Notes under the pieces: model-generated | What the model saw: the letters and a program-made list of their open reading frames with translations, nothing else | What the model was told of the DNA's origin: nothing | Databases searched by the model: none | In this document: piece by piece, positions 47,101-56,077 of the stretch | Numbering within the stretch: the first letter of the stretch is position 1 | Layout: each line of letters begins with the position of its first letter | Source: Gadus chalcogrammus | Taxonomy: Eukaryota; Chordata; Actinopteri; Gadiformes; Gadidae | Assembly: GCF_026213295.1 (NCBI RefSeq) | Contig: NC_079418.1 | Location: 10,428,752-10,492,751, forward strand | Direction: 5' to 3' | DNA length: 64,000 bases | Program-made: the position numbers and the translations under genes

Positions 47101-50100
47101 CAAAGAAAAATCCAGCTCCAGCAGGAGATAAAGAGGGACGGATGATGCCTGCTGCCAGTGAGTTGTTAATGTATTCGTCCATGACCTTGGTTTCAGGGGC
47201 TGACAGAGAGAAGAGTCTCCCCCTTGGTGGTGATGAGCCAGGGAGGAGGTCAATGGCACAATCATATGGGCGGTGTGGGGGAAGCGAGGTGGCCCGTACC
47301 TTGTTAAACACCTCCTTTAAGTCCAAGTACTCGGATGGTACGCCTGAGAGATCTGAGAGCTCATTAGAGGAAGAGGTGTTGAAGGCAGGTAACAAAGCAG
47401 ATTTCAGACAGACCGCATGGCAATGTTCACTCCATTGTAGAATGGAACCAGTCCTCCAGTCAATATGTGGGTTATGTTTTACTAACCAGGGAAACCCCAG
47501 GATGACTGGCTGCTGAGGAGCATCTATCAGGTGAAAGGTAATTGACTCAGTGTGGTTACCTGAAATGCCCAGACGAAGAGGAACAGTGCGGTGGGTAACT
47601 GTGCAGAGGAGGCGCCCATCCAGAGCAGTAGCTTCGATAGGCTTGACCAAGGGTTCCTGGTTAACACCCAGCTGCATGGCAAGACCACGATCCAAAAGGT
47701 TGGTGTCGGCCCCGGAGTCAATGAGGACAGAGACGGTGTGTGATTGTCCATTACAGTTGAGCTGGGCGTGAAGTAGTGCACGAGAGAGCGTTTCAGAGTT
47801 CAGAATACGGCTCACCAGCGCCCTCTGGATTCCTGGTGAGCCCTGTCTTTTACTGGACAGGAAGACACGTAATGACCTCCCTGCCCGCAGTACATGCAGC
47901 AGTTCTCCCTTTGGCGCCGCTGTCGTTCAGCAGCCGACAGCCTGTTCCGGCCAAGTTGCATGGGCTCAACCGGGTCTCTAGGGGCACCGACGGGAGGTGA
48001 CGCTGGAGGACGTGGAAAGCTCCGGGGAGTACTGGTCAGCGCTCTCTCTCGTCCCCTTTCCTGGAGACGTCCATCGATGCGGATGGCCATGGCAACGAGC
48101 GCATCTAAATCTGTCGGAGGGTCCCGAGCCGCCAGTTCATCCTTGATATCATCAGAAAGGCCGTTGTAAAAAGCGTCAGTCAGAGGGGAAGCGTTCCAGT
48201 CACTCTCTGCAGCAAGTGTCCGGAACTCAATGGAATAATCAGTCACTCTCCGGCTCCCCTGAACCAGGTTTAACAGTCCACGAGCAGCCTCTCGGCCAGG
48301 GGTAGCATGGTCGAACACCTTCCGAATACCCTCAGAGAAGGCCGTCACAGAAGAACAGAAAACCGACTGCTTCTCCCACCCGGCGGTGCCCCAGTCCCGA
48401 GCCGGCCCCGTAAGCTGGGTGATCATGAAAGCCACTCTTGACCTCTCAGTGGGATATGTGAGAGGCTGAAGTTCAAAAGTCAACCTGCACAAAGTCAGGA
48501 AAGAGCGGGAGGTACCTGGAGCTCCAGAAAAGCGCTCCAGAGCATTTAGGCGGGGTTCCGGACCCGGGGCAGTGGGAGGCGAAACCGCTGGTGGTCGACT
48601 GGCCTGCATGAGCTGCTGGAGCTGACCGCTCAGAGTCTCCAAATGTTGGTTGTGGCGTGCAGAAGCCTCCCGGAAAGCCAGCTCCATAGCGGTGAATTGC
48701 TTCTCATGCTGGTGTAGAGCAGCAGCTTGAGCTGCTATTTCCTGATTCACCTTCTCCATGTCGGCTGGGTTCATTTTTGGCCAGATTGTACTGTCAGGTT
48801 TCACCAAATGGCAGACGAGAACCCATTAGCACGACACGGGAAACAGTTCAGGTGAAGAAATAGTGTTTATTCCTAGGGGCAGGAAACAGGGAAGGTCCAA
48901 AGTCCAAGCAGGCAGGTCAATCCGGTAGGAGCAGGCAAAAGGAAGGTCCAAAGTCCAAAGGGGCAGGTCGATACACAGGCAGGCAGGTTCAGGATCAGGA
49001 TCAGGATCAGAAGACGCGGGAGAGCTAGGTTTACACACTAGACAGGGAATGTTTGGGAGGAGAGGACTTATATAGGGGGAGCACAGGTGACGGTGGTTGG
49101 TTAATAAGGAGAGATCAGGGTGGCAGGCAGGTGAATGGGAACAGCAGGTAATGCAGAGCAGGGGGGAGTGGCAGAGTCGGCCGAATCTCGATTCTTCTCC
49201 TTGCCCCTTTTGCTTTGTCTTTGTCTTTGTCTTAACCAAGACAAAGACAAAGACAAAGCAAAAGGGACAAGGGGAAGAATCGAGATTCGGCCCAAGTGAG
49301 CTCTCAAATCATCTTAAAAATAAGGGGTACATAGCCCTCAATCTTAACCCTTAATCTTGATCAAATTGGGTATTGAGACACCACTAGCTCTCACATGAAC
49401 GCGCAACTCTAAGGGGGAAGATAAGGGGTAAGGGGAAGTATTGAGATTGGGCCTTAGTGTGGCAAAACAGGGAACAGACAAATGAAAAACTACAGCCTTG
49501 CTGAAGTTGTGAAAAGTGAAGTCTTCACTGAATTTCAGATTTGTTTGTTCATTATTAAATGCTTACCTGTATTGGTGCAGTTCCAGTAATGCGTATATTC
49601 TCGTTTGCTCTATTCACCATTCCTTTAAACTGTGGGTCACTGTATTCAAATCGGCTGCCATACACAATAAATGAGATTATATTGGAAGCAGCATGGTTCA
49701 TCGGTTGCGTTGTGTCAAATGGCTGACCTGTAAAGTTAGATTATGAGAATTTAAAGGGACATTGTGAGGTAAAAAGGGCATGATACATTTAGTTAATAAT
49801 GCCTACCTTTGTGCTTCTCAAACACCTCTATCAAATACTGGCATTCTTCTAGGATTTTCTCCTCTGCTGTTTTCTTGCCCATCCCATAATCTCTGAGGTT
49901 AGAGAGGGCAAAGCGCCTCATCTCTTTCCAATTATCTCCATTTGAAAACAAAATGCCTGTGAAACACATTGAACAGTCGACTATTCTTTGCATTCAATAA
50001 ATAAAATTAAAATAATCACTCATAATAAGCCTTTTAAGAAGTAGGGCCTTTTTAAAATTAAGTTTTAAGGTTACTGTATATTTAAATTACAGTGTTGTGT

Positions 50101-52339
50101 GTTACCATGTTGTTGGTTTATGTCATCAGCAACACGGGAAACGTATCTGCCTCCAAATTCTTCAGCATGGTCCACCAGAGCCTGTTTGACTGTTTTGTAC
50201 CCGGCCAGGACAACCGCTTTCTCAGGTCCAAAATAAACTGTGAACACCGATCCATATTTCTTGGAGAACTGTAGTTGTAGTAAATAGAAAGTAAAAATAA
50301 AATATAGTAAACAACCCATGAACACAACCATATAATGGAACCTGAACCAAAAGCTGCATGAAAATGTCAGAACTAAAAGATTCAAATCATTCTATAATTT
50401 CCTATCTTTTCAACACAGTAACATTGAGTCATTATTATTATTGGCTAAATTAGCCTCTTTGGCAAACAAGCTTGAAAACAAACCAAGAACTTTACATTTT
50501 ATTGCACGCACACCAAGACAGTGAAATGCATAAATTAGTGACGGATTAAAGTAGCAATGTAATCAAGTGTGTAAGAGCATTTGAAATCGACATTAAAATG
50601 ACCAACTTGTTGGTCATCGACAAATAAAATGAAAAGACATCTCATTAAGACATCTCATTATGGGCCAGCCATCTTTGTTTGTCAATTCATAATGTCAACC
50701 TCACTGAACTTGTTGGATTCTCAGAATCCTGATATATTACGACCACTTGCCTTGGTGAAATGTCGCAAGAAATCCCACTTTCCAACTCGTGCGGGTGGTG
50801 TAGGAGGCATCTCGAACATATCATAAGTGCGCCTTATTTTAATAAAAAAATTATACATATATATATATATATTGTGGTGATCAGAAAAGTAGAGACATCA
50901 ATAGTGTTCGGTCACATAATTGCTTTAAGCACAATAAGAGTCACAATAATTAATCCACATTCAAACACATTTAACCTAGCATTTCCCCCTACTCAAGCCC
51001 CCCTCCCTCGTGGGCCAAATAATATCAGCAACACTATTGAACTGAACAAGTGTTCAAATATGTTTACTATTTTGACTATTTTTGTAATGTTTGATTTTTC
51101 TGGCATTAACAAGTTCCCTTCTTTTAAATTTTTTTTTATATTAAACTATCTGGAACTCTGCAAAGTATAGGCTTACTTATTTGTTGCATTTTTATGCATA
51201 CTCAACTTAATAGTTATTTTTTAGTTTGATTATCATTGTTAAGGAAGACTTCTGATATCTACAGAAGAGCATTAGGGGCACATGTGAATATTTTGAGTTC
51301 TGAGTCTGAAGTGAGAATTCTGACTTTAAACACAAAACTAACTGAAGTCAGAACTCCTAAAAATAATCACTTGTAATTTATTTTATTGTTTAGAGTTTAA
51401 AGCCAGAAATCGGATATTAAAGTCAGAATTCTGACATTAAACTCAAAACTCTTACTTTAATGTCAGAATTCTTAGGTTAAAGTCAGAACCCCAAAAATAA
51501 TCACATGGCCCTAATCCTCTTCCATAGATATCCAATATACAATTAGTGTAATACATTGAATGTGTAAATCACTTTTCGTTTGTACAATCTGAGAGCGCAT
51601 GCACCTGAGTGCATTAAAGTTTTTTAAAACAAAACCTACACAAAACAAGAAGACTGTCAAGGGGTGACTTTTAAAGCTGATCGGTTCGGTTGCTCGATGG
51701 GCGAATGGGCTGGAGGTTAAGCGGCCCATTGTTTCCACGGGGATTATAAAAGTGGCCCCCTATGAAAAGTAATGGCGGATCCCTGTCGATACGATAACAA
51801 ATCCATAATACAAAAATGTATTATTACTCTTCCTACTGGTTAATCAATCTCAAAATGTCCACCGCTGTGCGGTCTATAGATGTTTTGAAATTGTTCAGCT
51901 AATATAGCAGTTTTCAACACAATAAATGACCAGGGGAGATGACCTACTGTCCCATGCTAGTAGCCTACTGTGTGTGCATCACGCAGCCACCCAATAAGCA
52001 TGCTCACTTGTGTTGTATAACATGCTATAACACGCTTGCATACATGTTAATCTGCCCAGAGAGCCAGTCCGTGCATTCAGAAACCGTAGTTTAAAGGGCT
52101 GCCTTGTTTTGTTCAACACCAACAGTACAAACCTCTATCAGGGTGTTGTGTGGCCTGTTCAGATCCAACTGCAGCAGGTTTCCAAGAAGAGGAAGTCCTC
52201 TGGGTCCTGGAGGCTCCTTGTGGTGGACATGGAAACCCTGGCTGGAGGAGAGGAAATAGAGGAGTAGCAGCAGTAGAACTGTCCATATGAGGAGACAACC
52301 AGGAGTCTGGACAAAGACCAGGCCTTCTAAAACAGACAT
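34913..52339 (-). CDS. Cytochrome P450, CYP2K-like, complete nine-exon gene
   Basis: Nine exons (52133-52339, 50106-50268, 49807-49956, 49567-49727, 43694-43873, 43432-43573, 41251-41435, 35212-35353, 34913-35100) join without a frame error to 505 codons plus stop, the normal CYP2 length. The protein has an N-terminal membrane anchor, the proline-rich hinge [12 protein letters not shown], the I-helix oxygen-activating motif [11 protein letters not shown], the K-helix ETQR, and the haem-binding [12 protein letters not shown] whose cysteine ligates iron. It would be an ER mono-oxygenase using NADPH-P450 reductase; fish CYP2K enzymes act on fatty acids and xenobiotics. Similarity is strongest to CYP2K as I know it; the member number cannot be given. 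Introns 4 and 7 contain large retrotransposons (5.5 and 5 kb), stretching the gene to 17.4 kb without touching exons. Confidence 0.9.
35212..35353 (-). CDS. CYP2K-like exon 8
   Basis: [19 protein letters not shown] to AFMPFSAG. The last base is completed by exon 9 to give the glycine of the haem motif. Donor GTAGGA. Confidence 0.9.
36344..37144 (+). pseudogene. DIRS gag-like region
   Basis: ATG at 36344 opens [16 protein letters not shown] and stops at 36421. An overlapping frame (36482-37144) is proline- and serine-rich with no zinc finger. Probably a shortened, frame-broken gag. Confidence 0.5.
37434..38860 (+). pseudogene. DIRS reverse transcriptase/RNase H, frame broken by a 17-bp duplication
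   Basis: The first frame (to about 38095) has [40 protein letters not shown] and [16 protein letters not shown]. The catalytic FYLDDLLI continues in another frame from about 38100. The change coincides with a direct tandem duplication of GACCGCTCAGGCGTCAG (38062-38078 and 38079-38095), whose length accounts exactly for the shift. The RNase H part ([14 protein letters not shown], then [10 protein letters not shown] and [16 protein letters not shown], about 38575-38800) is in yet another frame. Confidence 0.85.
38880..40209 (+). pseudogene. DIRS tyrosine recombinase (and linker), frame broken
   Basis: The linker includes [19 protein letters not shown] (about 38940). The recombinase begins at about 39300 ([20 protein letters not shown], a core-binding fold) in one frame to about 39860, and continues in another to the stop at 40209. 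Catalytic features are the arginine of [13 protein letters not shown], the HLTRG motif and the tyrosine in PFVRFYMLD. Such recombinases insert circular DNA without target duplication, which fits the absence of one here. Confidence 0.82.
40736..40790. repeat. DIRS internal complementary region
   Basis: AGCCCATAAGGCGAAGCCTA continuing to ATGAAATAGAAC is the reverse complement of the left terminus (36146-36205). Its position just inside the right repeat is diagnostic for DIRS. Confidence 0.8.
41251..41435 (-). CDS. CYP2K-like exon 7
   Basis: [20 protein letters not shown] to the K-helix region ([18 protein letters not shown]). The phase-1 start after the acceptor CCCCTAG joins exon 6 cleanly. 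Confidence 0.9.
41947..42440. mobile_element. MITE of the GGTATGTTC/GATGCCTCGTACACC family, copy 1
   Basis: Begins CTTATGGTGTGTTTGAGATG and shares CCTCGTACACCACCCGCATG, GACCGTGCAATGCATAAATT and AAGTGGGAAATCCC-type right-end sequence with the complete copy at 59851-60362. The right terminal repeat is eroded. Confidence 0.65.
42470..42720. repeat. Dispersed repeat, copy 2
   Basis: Same family as 34390-34660. Confidence 0.55.
43432..43573 (-). CDS. CYP2K-like exon 6
   Basis: 142 bp, the usual size; [20 protein letters not shown] is the I-helix with the conserved acid-threonine pair for oxygen activation. Confidence 0.92.
43694..43873 (-). CDS. CYP2K-like exon 5
   Basis: [20 protein letters not shown] to [16 protein letters not shown], phase 0 at both ends. 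Confidence 0.92.
44012..44475 (-). repeat. Gypsy 3' LTR, 464 bp
   Basis: Starts TGTCAGGTTTCACCAAATGG and ends TTGTGACA on the plus strand. On the element's strand AATAAA lies in CCTAGGAATAAACAC (about 44090). Confidence 0.9.
44460..44888 (-). pseudogene. Gypsy integrase C-terminus and chromodomain, out of frame with pol
   Basis: Contains [20 protein letters not shown] (integrase GPF module) and the chromodomain [20 protein letters not shown], which in chromoviruses guides integration to histone marks. It is displaced from the main pol frame by a rearrangement near 44990-45040. Confidence 0.85.
44889..47815 (-). CDS. Gypsy pol: protease, RT, RNase H, integrase
   Basis: One open frame of about 970 residues: protease ([13 protein letters not shown], about 30-42), RT ([10 protein letters not shown]; catalytic [12 protein letters not shown] near 345), RNase H ([13 protein letters not shown] near 490; TDHKNLEYI), integrase zinc finger ([11 protein letters not shown]...CQICSQHK near 690-725) and DDE core ([31 protein letters not shown]). 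The frame overlaps the end of gag in another frame, so expression would need frameshifting or reinitiation. The last 100 residues are wrong-frame after the inverted repeat at 44994-45036. Confidence 0.9.
44994..45036. repeat. Perfect hairpin in pol, site of frame loss
   Basis: CGTTCTGCTCTCCTGCGTT, the 5-base loop GGACG, and the exact reverse complement. The integrase frame is right on one side and wrong on the other, so a local inverted duplication broke pol here. Confidence 0.8.
47812..48780 (-). CDS. Gypsy gag
   Basis: Likely start at the ATG of [12 protein letters not shown] just inside the 5' LTR (about 48774), although the frame opens earlier. A coiled-coil N-terminus and capsid-like middle ([25 protein letters not shown]) lead to one CCHC zinc knuckle ([14 protein letters not shown]) for RNA binding. 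Full-length and open. Confidence 0.88.
   Translation of the reverse strand, partial: PKMNPADMEKVNQEIAAQAAALHQHEKQFTAMELAFREASARHNQHLETLSGQLQQLMQASRPPAVSPPTAPGPEPRLNALERFSGAPGTSRSFLTLCRLTFELQPLTYPTERSRVAFMITQLTGPARDWGTAGWEKQSVFCSSVTAFSEGIRKVFDHATPGREAARGLLNLVQGSRRVTDYSIEFRTLAAESDWNASPLTDAFYNGLSDDIKDELAARDPPTDLDALVAMAIRIDGRLQERGRERALTSTPRSFPRPPASPPVGAPRDPVEPMQLGRNRLSAAERQRRQRENCCMYCGQGGHYVSSCPVKDRAHQESRGRW
48792..49514 (-). repeat. Gypsy 5' LTR with an inserted hairpin MITE
   Basis: Matches the other LTR from 48792 to about 49178 and again from 49454 to 49514. The final CA is altered (GTGAAA for GTGACA). Confidence 0.9.
49179..49453. mobile_element. Hairpin MITE inside the Gypsy LTR
   Basis: Begins GGCCGAATCTCGATTCTTCT and ends AGTATTGAGATTGGGCC, an inverted pair. 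The first 114 bp (49179-49292) fold into a nearly perfect hairpin with 55-bp arms containing TTTGTCTTTGTC repeats. Compared with the other LTR, about 14 bp of target are missing, so insertion or a later event removed them. Confidence 0.7.
49567..49727 (-). CDS. CYP2K-like exon 4
   Basis: [20 protein letters not shown] to [11 protein letters not shown]; 161 bp, phase 1 to phase 0. Confidence 0.92.
49807..49956 (-). CDS. CYP2K-like exon 3
   Basis: [20 protein letters not shown] (C-helix WxxxR that contacts a haem propionate) to [10 protein letters not shown]. Confidence 0.92.
50106..50268 (-). CDS. CYP2K-like exon 2
   Basis: [20 protein letters not shown] to [10 protein letters not shown]. 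Confidence 0.92.
50440..50828. mobile_element. MITE, copy 2 (partial)
   Basis: Contains TAGCCTCTTTGGCAAACAAG and AGCAATGTAATCAAGTGTGT and ends GGTGTAGGAGGCATCTCGAA, as in the 59851 copy. The left terminal repeat is missing. Confidence 0.6.
51290..51500. repeat. Degenerate tandem repeat of a 20-bp palindromic motif
   Basis: Variants of AAAGTCAGAATTCTGACTTT recur at least seven times, alternating in orientation because the motif is its own complement. Confidence 0.65.
52133..52339 (-). CDS. CYP2K-like exon 1
   Basis: Starts at ATG 52339. Residues 15-35 form a leucine-rich membrane anchor ([16 protein letters not shown]), followed by the hinge [15 protein letters not shown] that orients the catalytic domain on the cytosolic side of the ER. 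Confidence 0.92.
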
Positions 52340-52744
52340 ACTGCCTCCAAGCTTGACTGACTGGTTTGAGGCAATGGTTCCTGATTGTGCTCAGATGTTA
52401 ACAGTAGTCTACAAAGTGGGCCGTCACCTCTATCACCTGACACCCGTCCCTTAAGGCTTAAGATGGTTAGGCTCCGGTTACCACTAAGAGGTGTGGGAAC
52501 AGGGAGGTGCCTCAAACAAACACTTGTTTGTAATAAAATGCTCCAATGGCTCCAATGATTTGTTTTATGGCTCAGATTTTCGTTTAAAATGTAATTGAAT
52601 GCTTGGTTACCTTGTGTTTATGTCTTCTGAATATTTTTAAATCCAAATAACATAAATTTGATGTGTTTATCATTTAATTAAATTGTTTAATGATTTGGGG
52701 TGTTAACAGTGCTTTGTTGATTTTCAAATATATTTTGGTTTAAT

Positions 52745-53278
52745 AATAATAAATGAGATTATATTGGAAGCAGCATGGTTTATCGGTTGTGTTGTGTCAA
52801 ATGGCTGACCTGTAAAGTTAGATTATGAAAATTTAAAGGGACATTGTGAGGTAAAAAGGGCATGATACTTTTAGTTAATAATGCCTACCTTTGTGATTCT
52901 CAAACACCTCTATCAAATACTGGTATTCTTCTAGGATTTCCTCCTCTGCTGTTTTCTTGCCCATCACATAATCTCTGAGGTTAGAGAGGGCAAAGCGCCT
53001 CATCTCTTTCCAACTATCTCCATTTGGAAACAAAATGCCTGTGAAACACATTGAACAGTCGACTATACTTTGCATTCAATATTAAAGTTAAGTGCATTTG
53101 CTGTTTGCTTAAAATAATCACTCATAATAAGCCTTTTAAGAAGTAGGGCCTTTTTAAAATGAAGTTTTAAGGTTATTGTATGTTTAAATTACAGTGTTGT
53201 GTGTTACCATGTTGTTGGTTTATGTCATCAGCATCACGGGAAACGTATCTGCCTCCAAATTCTTCAGCATGGTCCACA
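52745..53278 (-). pseudogene. Partial duplicate of CYP2K-like exons 2-4
   Basis: Contains a whole exon 3 ([20 protein letters not shown] to EVFENHK), part of exon 4 at 52745-52810 and part of exon 2 at 53205-53276, with the introns between them. It matches 49657-50176 closely. Exon 3 still has good splice signals. Exons 2 and 4 are cut off, the right break running directly into a MITE fragment. It lies upstream of exon 1, so it is not an alternative exon but a relic of a neighbouring P450 or of a tandem duplication. Confidence 0.85.
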
Positions 53279-53495
53279 TTAAAGTGACCAACTTGTTACA
53301 AATAAAAAGAAAATACATCTTATTATGGGCCAGCCATCTTTGTTTGTAGTGTCATATGTCAACCTCACTGAACTTGTTGGATTCTCAGAATCCACGACCA
53401 AATGCCTTGGTGAAATGCCGCAAGAAAGCTGGGAGATTTCCCACTTTCCAACTCGTCCGGGTGGTGTAGGAGGCATCTTGAACATATCATAAGTG
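53279..53495. mobile_element. MITE, copy 3 (right part)
   Basis: ACCAACTTGTTACAAATAAA to GTAGGAGGCATCTTGAACAT matches 50600-50828. The pair suggests that this MITE was carried along with, or formed the edge of, the P450 duplication. Confidence 0.65.
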
Positions 53496-54176
53496 CGCAA
53501 GAGACAGGATAAGTGTGGCCGCTGTCAATGTCGTTTATTTTGGTTTGACCAGAACGGGCAGAACTCATCGCGATCATCATGTTGCTGCAACGATGCATCA
53601 TATATTCCGTTCCGACAAATAGAAGAAACGACGAAGAAGAAAGGCGTCGCGAACGACTGTGTTACTTGATTTTCAAATATATTTTGGTTTAACAACTATT
53701 ACAAAGGAAGTCACCTTTAATTTTTAACATAACATGGCGTGTTGCTTGGAGACAACCAAAAGACAAATGGTTTTGTTTGATAATTGTCTTTATTTTTGAC
53801 CCCTGTCCTGAGTTTATGTAGCAACTATTAGAAATCTCTTACCGCTATAGATTTAGTTCTGAGGTATATAAGGGGGGGGATTTTAAGTGTTAAGTACAGG
53901 GCAATAAAAAAGCCACAGCATTACAGACATAATTATTAAGCTAAAGGTTTTCTACTCAGTTAGTAAAAAGTATGTGGTCAGCTAATTCTGAATGCACGAT
54001 TTTGATTGATGGGATTGAGGCTTAGACTTTTGGTTTCGGCAGAAACTGATTCAGAACAGCAGTTCACGCATGTAATCGACAACAAAGAAATTACAAAGGA
54101 ATCAGGCGAACAGGAACACACAGCACACAATAGACACAAGAAAGGGGAGAGGAAACTAATGCTCTATCATATATAT
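53496..54176. other. Intergenic, no gene seen
   Basis: Contains a TTCTTCGTCGTTTCTTC-like segment (53620-53640, minus strand) typical of fish MITEs. Nothing coding. Confidence 0.35.
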
Positions 54177-54747
54177 TGTAGCGGGCCAGTGGGTGTGGGG
54201 TTTCCAATCCACCAAGATATACAGATAAACCGACACAACACACAAAGCAGTTTGAAGGGGTGATTTATTTACAGGGTAAATAACTTCACCAGGGTGGGGG
54301 AAAGGGTGATCCAAAGTCTGTACTCCGTAATCTGTGTCCAGGGGTCGTCACCAAGAGGGTCCTCAAACAAGCGGTCCTCAAATAGCAGGTAATCAGGTAA
54401 TCAATAAACTTCAAGCTCTCTCTCTTAGGCCGAGCCTCCAGGCAACACACAGATCCTGCATGTAGCTTGCTAGCCCTAGCTCCGGCTTGTGGTAGCCTGA
54501 TCACCCTTTCAACTGCAAGCAATCCATCTTAATGGCCTTCAGGCCGGCCTCATTAATTGGAGGAAGTCCATGTATGGCTTGGGGTGGAGCCAGCAGGTTG
54601 CCCAATGTCTCCCTTCAATCCCCACTCCCCTCACTCCTCCCTGGCGTCTGCCACACACCCTCCACCTCAGCTCTGACCGGGAGGGAGGGGCGGTCCAGCT
54701 CCCCAGAGCATCCCTCCTGGACAGGGCATCTGCTCTCCCAGGGGCTG

Positions 54748-55236
54748 CGTAGTCTCTGGTTGCGGCCTCGTCTACCGTTGCGGCCTCGTCTACCGCTGCG
54801 GCCTCGTCTCCTGCGGCTGCGGCCTCGTCTCTTACGGCTGCGGCCTCGTCTCTTGCGGCTGCGGCCTCGTCTCCTGCGGCTGCAGCCTCGTCTCTTGCGG
54901 CTGCGGCCTCGTCTCCTGCGGCTGCGGCCTCGTCTCTTACGGCTGCGGCCTCGTCTCTTACGGCTGAGCCTCCTCTCTTGCGGCTGCGGCCTCGTCTCTT
55001 ACGGCTGAGCCTCCTCTCTTGCGGCTGCGGCCTCGTCTCTTGCGGCTGCGGCCTCGTCTCTTTCGGCTGCGGCCTCGTCTCTTGCGGCTGCGGCCTCGTC
55101 TCTTGCGGCTGTGGCCTCGTCTCTTGCGGCTGCGGCCTCGTCTCTTGCGGCTGTGGCCTCGTCTCCTGCGGCTGCGACCTCGTCTCTTGCGGCTGTGGCC
55201 TCGTCTCTTGCGGCGGCATCTCTTGCGGCGGCGCCG
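54748..55236. repeat. 21-bp minisatellite, about 22 units
   Basis: Units of TCTCTTGCGGCTGCGGCCTCG with 18-bp variants at the start. Because 21 is a multiple of three, frames stay open on both strands (QETRPQP repeat on minus, LRLRPRL and CGCGLVS repeats on plus). GC-rich and unlike its surroundings. Confidence 0.92.
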
Positions 55237-55319
55237 GTATGGAAGAAAATAACCCTACATTTGATGGTAAACTATGATTATTATTAGGCCTATAAAACAT
55301 ATAGATACTTTAATGGTGG

Positions 55320-55705
55320 AAGGTATCTTATCACCTCTCCCCTATAAATTAGGTTTGACATGGCGCCAGGGAGCAAGTTCACTCTGTTCCTATCTTGGTT
55401 GTTTTTCCAAGGGTAAAGCTCACACGTATACCATCGTTCCTTATGCATAATGGTTGATGTATGTTCAAGGGTAAAGCTGTGACCTGGAAAGTATGCTATG
55501 TAGATCAACATTGTGGTTAATGAGTGGTCAAGTGTAAGGCTGTGAGACGGAAAATGTGCTATGCAAATCAACATTTTATGCAAGTCTGACCTCATAATAT
55601 GTAAGGATTTGGGTATATAAGGAGCAGGACGAGAATCATTCTGGAGTGTCTTTACAAACCTCACTCGGCTTTATCGTTGCCCGCTCACGGGTAGCAATAA
55701 AGTCT
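55320..55705 (+). mobile_element. Candidate solo LTR
   Basis: Has the layout of a promoter-polyadenylation unit: TATATAAGG at 55615, a polyadenylation signal AATAAA at 55697, and two similar blocks (AAGGGTAAAGCTxxxAC at about 55407 and 55468). No second copy, gag or pol was found nearby. The exact ends and retroviral or other class are unknown. Confidence 0.4.
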
Positions 55706-56077
55706 CTGTCAATACTTGATCCAGACTCTCCAATTCCTCATGTTTTTAGTTAGTTGAAGTGAATTAGATGAGTCGTCAATAGATTCCACGACAGCTGCAG
55801 CGGGACCAATCTCCTGGGGCCCTGGACGGGAAACTGCAGCACCTGCAGCCCTGCCAACAATGACCGCTGTCAACGCTCCCTCCGGCTCCCGATTCGTGGC
55901 CAGGATCGCGTCCAACCATTGTCGCACCAACGCTTCGATGTCCTTCGTGTGGGCCTATCTATTCAACTTGGGGTAGATAGTTGCCTGCATTCTCCACCAT
56001 ATGTAGCGGGCCAGTGGGTGTGGGGTTTCCACTCCACCAAGTCAAACAGATAAACCGACACAACACACAAAGCAGAG

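Larger units (their letters stand above)
44012..49514 (-). mobile_element. Ty3/Gypsy chromovirus-type LTR retrotransposon, 5.5 kb
   Basis: Two LTRs (44012-44475; 48792-49514 with a 275-bp insertion) enclose gag and pol in the order protease, RT, RNase H, integrase, chromodomain. The 5-bp target duplication AGTGA is perfect (44007-44011, 49515-49519). The LTRs differ at few positions outside the insertion, so integration is fairly recent. Same strand as CYP2K. Confidence 0.93.
43874..49566 (-). other. CYP2K-like intron 4, filled by a Gypsy element
   Basis: Only 133 bp to the left and 47 bp to the right of the Gypsy insertion belong to the original intron, which would have been under 200 bp. 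Confidence 0.8.
50269..52132 (-). other. CYP2K-like intron 1
   Basis: Holds a partial MITE (50440-50828) and a degenerate tandem repeat (51290-51500); nothing else was recognised. Confidence 0.65.
54177..56074 (-). mobile_element. Collapsed LTR retrotransposon (probably Gypsy), minus strand
   Basis: TGTAGCGGGCCAGTGGGTGT starts at 54177 and again at 56002; the first 70-80 bp agree, as LTR ends would. On the element's strand the right copy is followed by TATGGTGGAGAATGCAGG, a typical primer-site start, and a short gag-like frame (55930 down to 55709: QWLDAILATNREPE). Most of the interior is replaced by a minisatellite and an unrelated LTR. AATAAA occurs in the left copy near 54270 (minus strand). 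Confidence 0.6.

Noticed and set aside
45758..47516. Plus-strand ORFs of 145-149 aa
   Set aside because: Antisense shadows of Gypsy pol.
52745..53278. Alternative first exons for CYP2K
   Set aside because: The segment encodes internal exons 2-4 and lies upstream of the anchor exon; exons 2 and 4 are cut, so it cannot replace exon 1.
54539..55300. 253-aa minus-strand ORF rich in PQETRPQ
   Set aside because: It is the minisatellite read in one of several open frames, with no recognisable domain or splice context.
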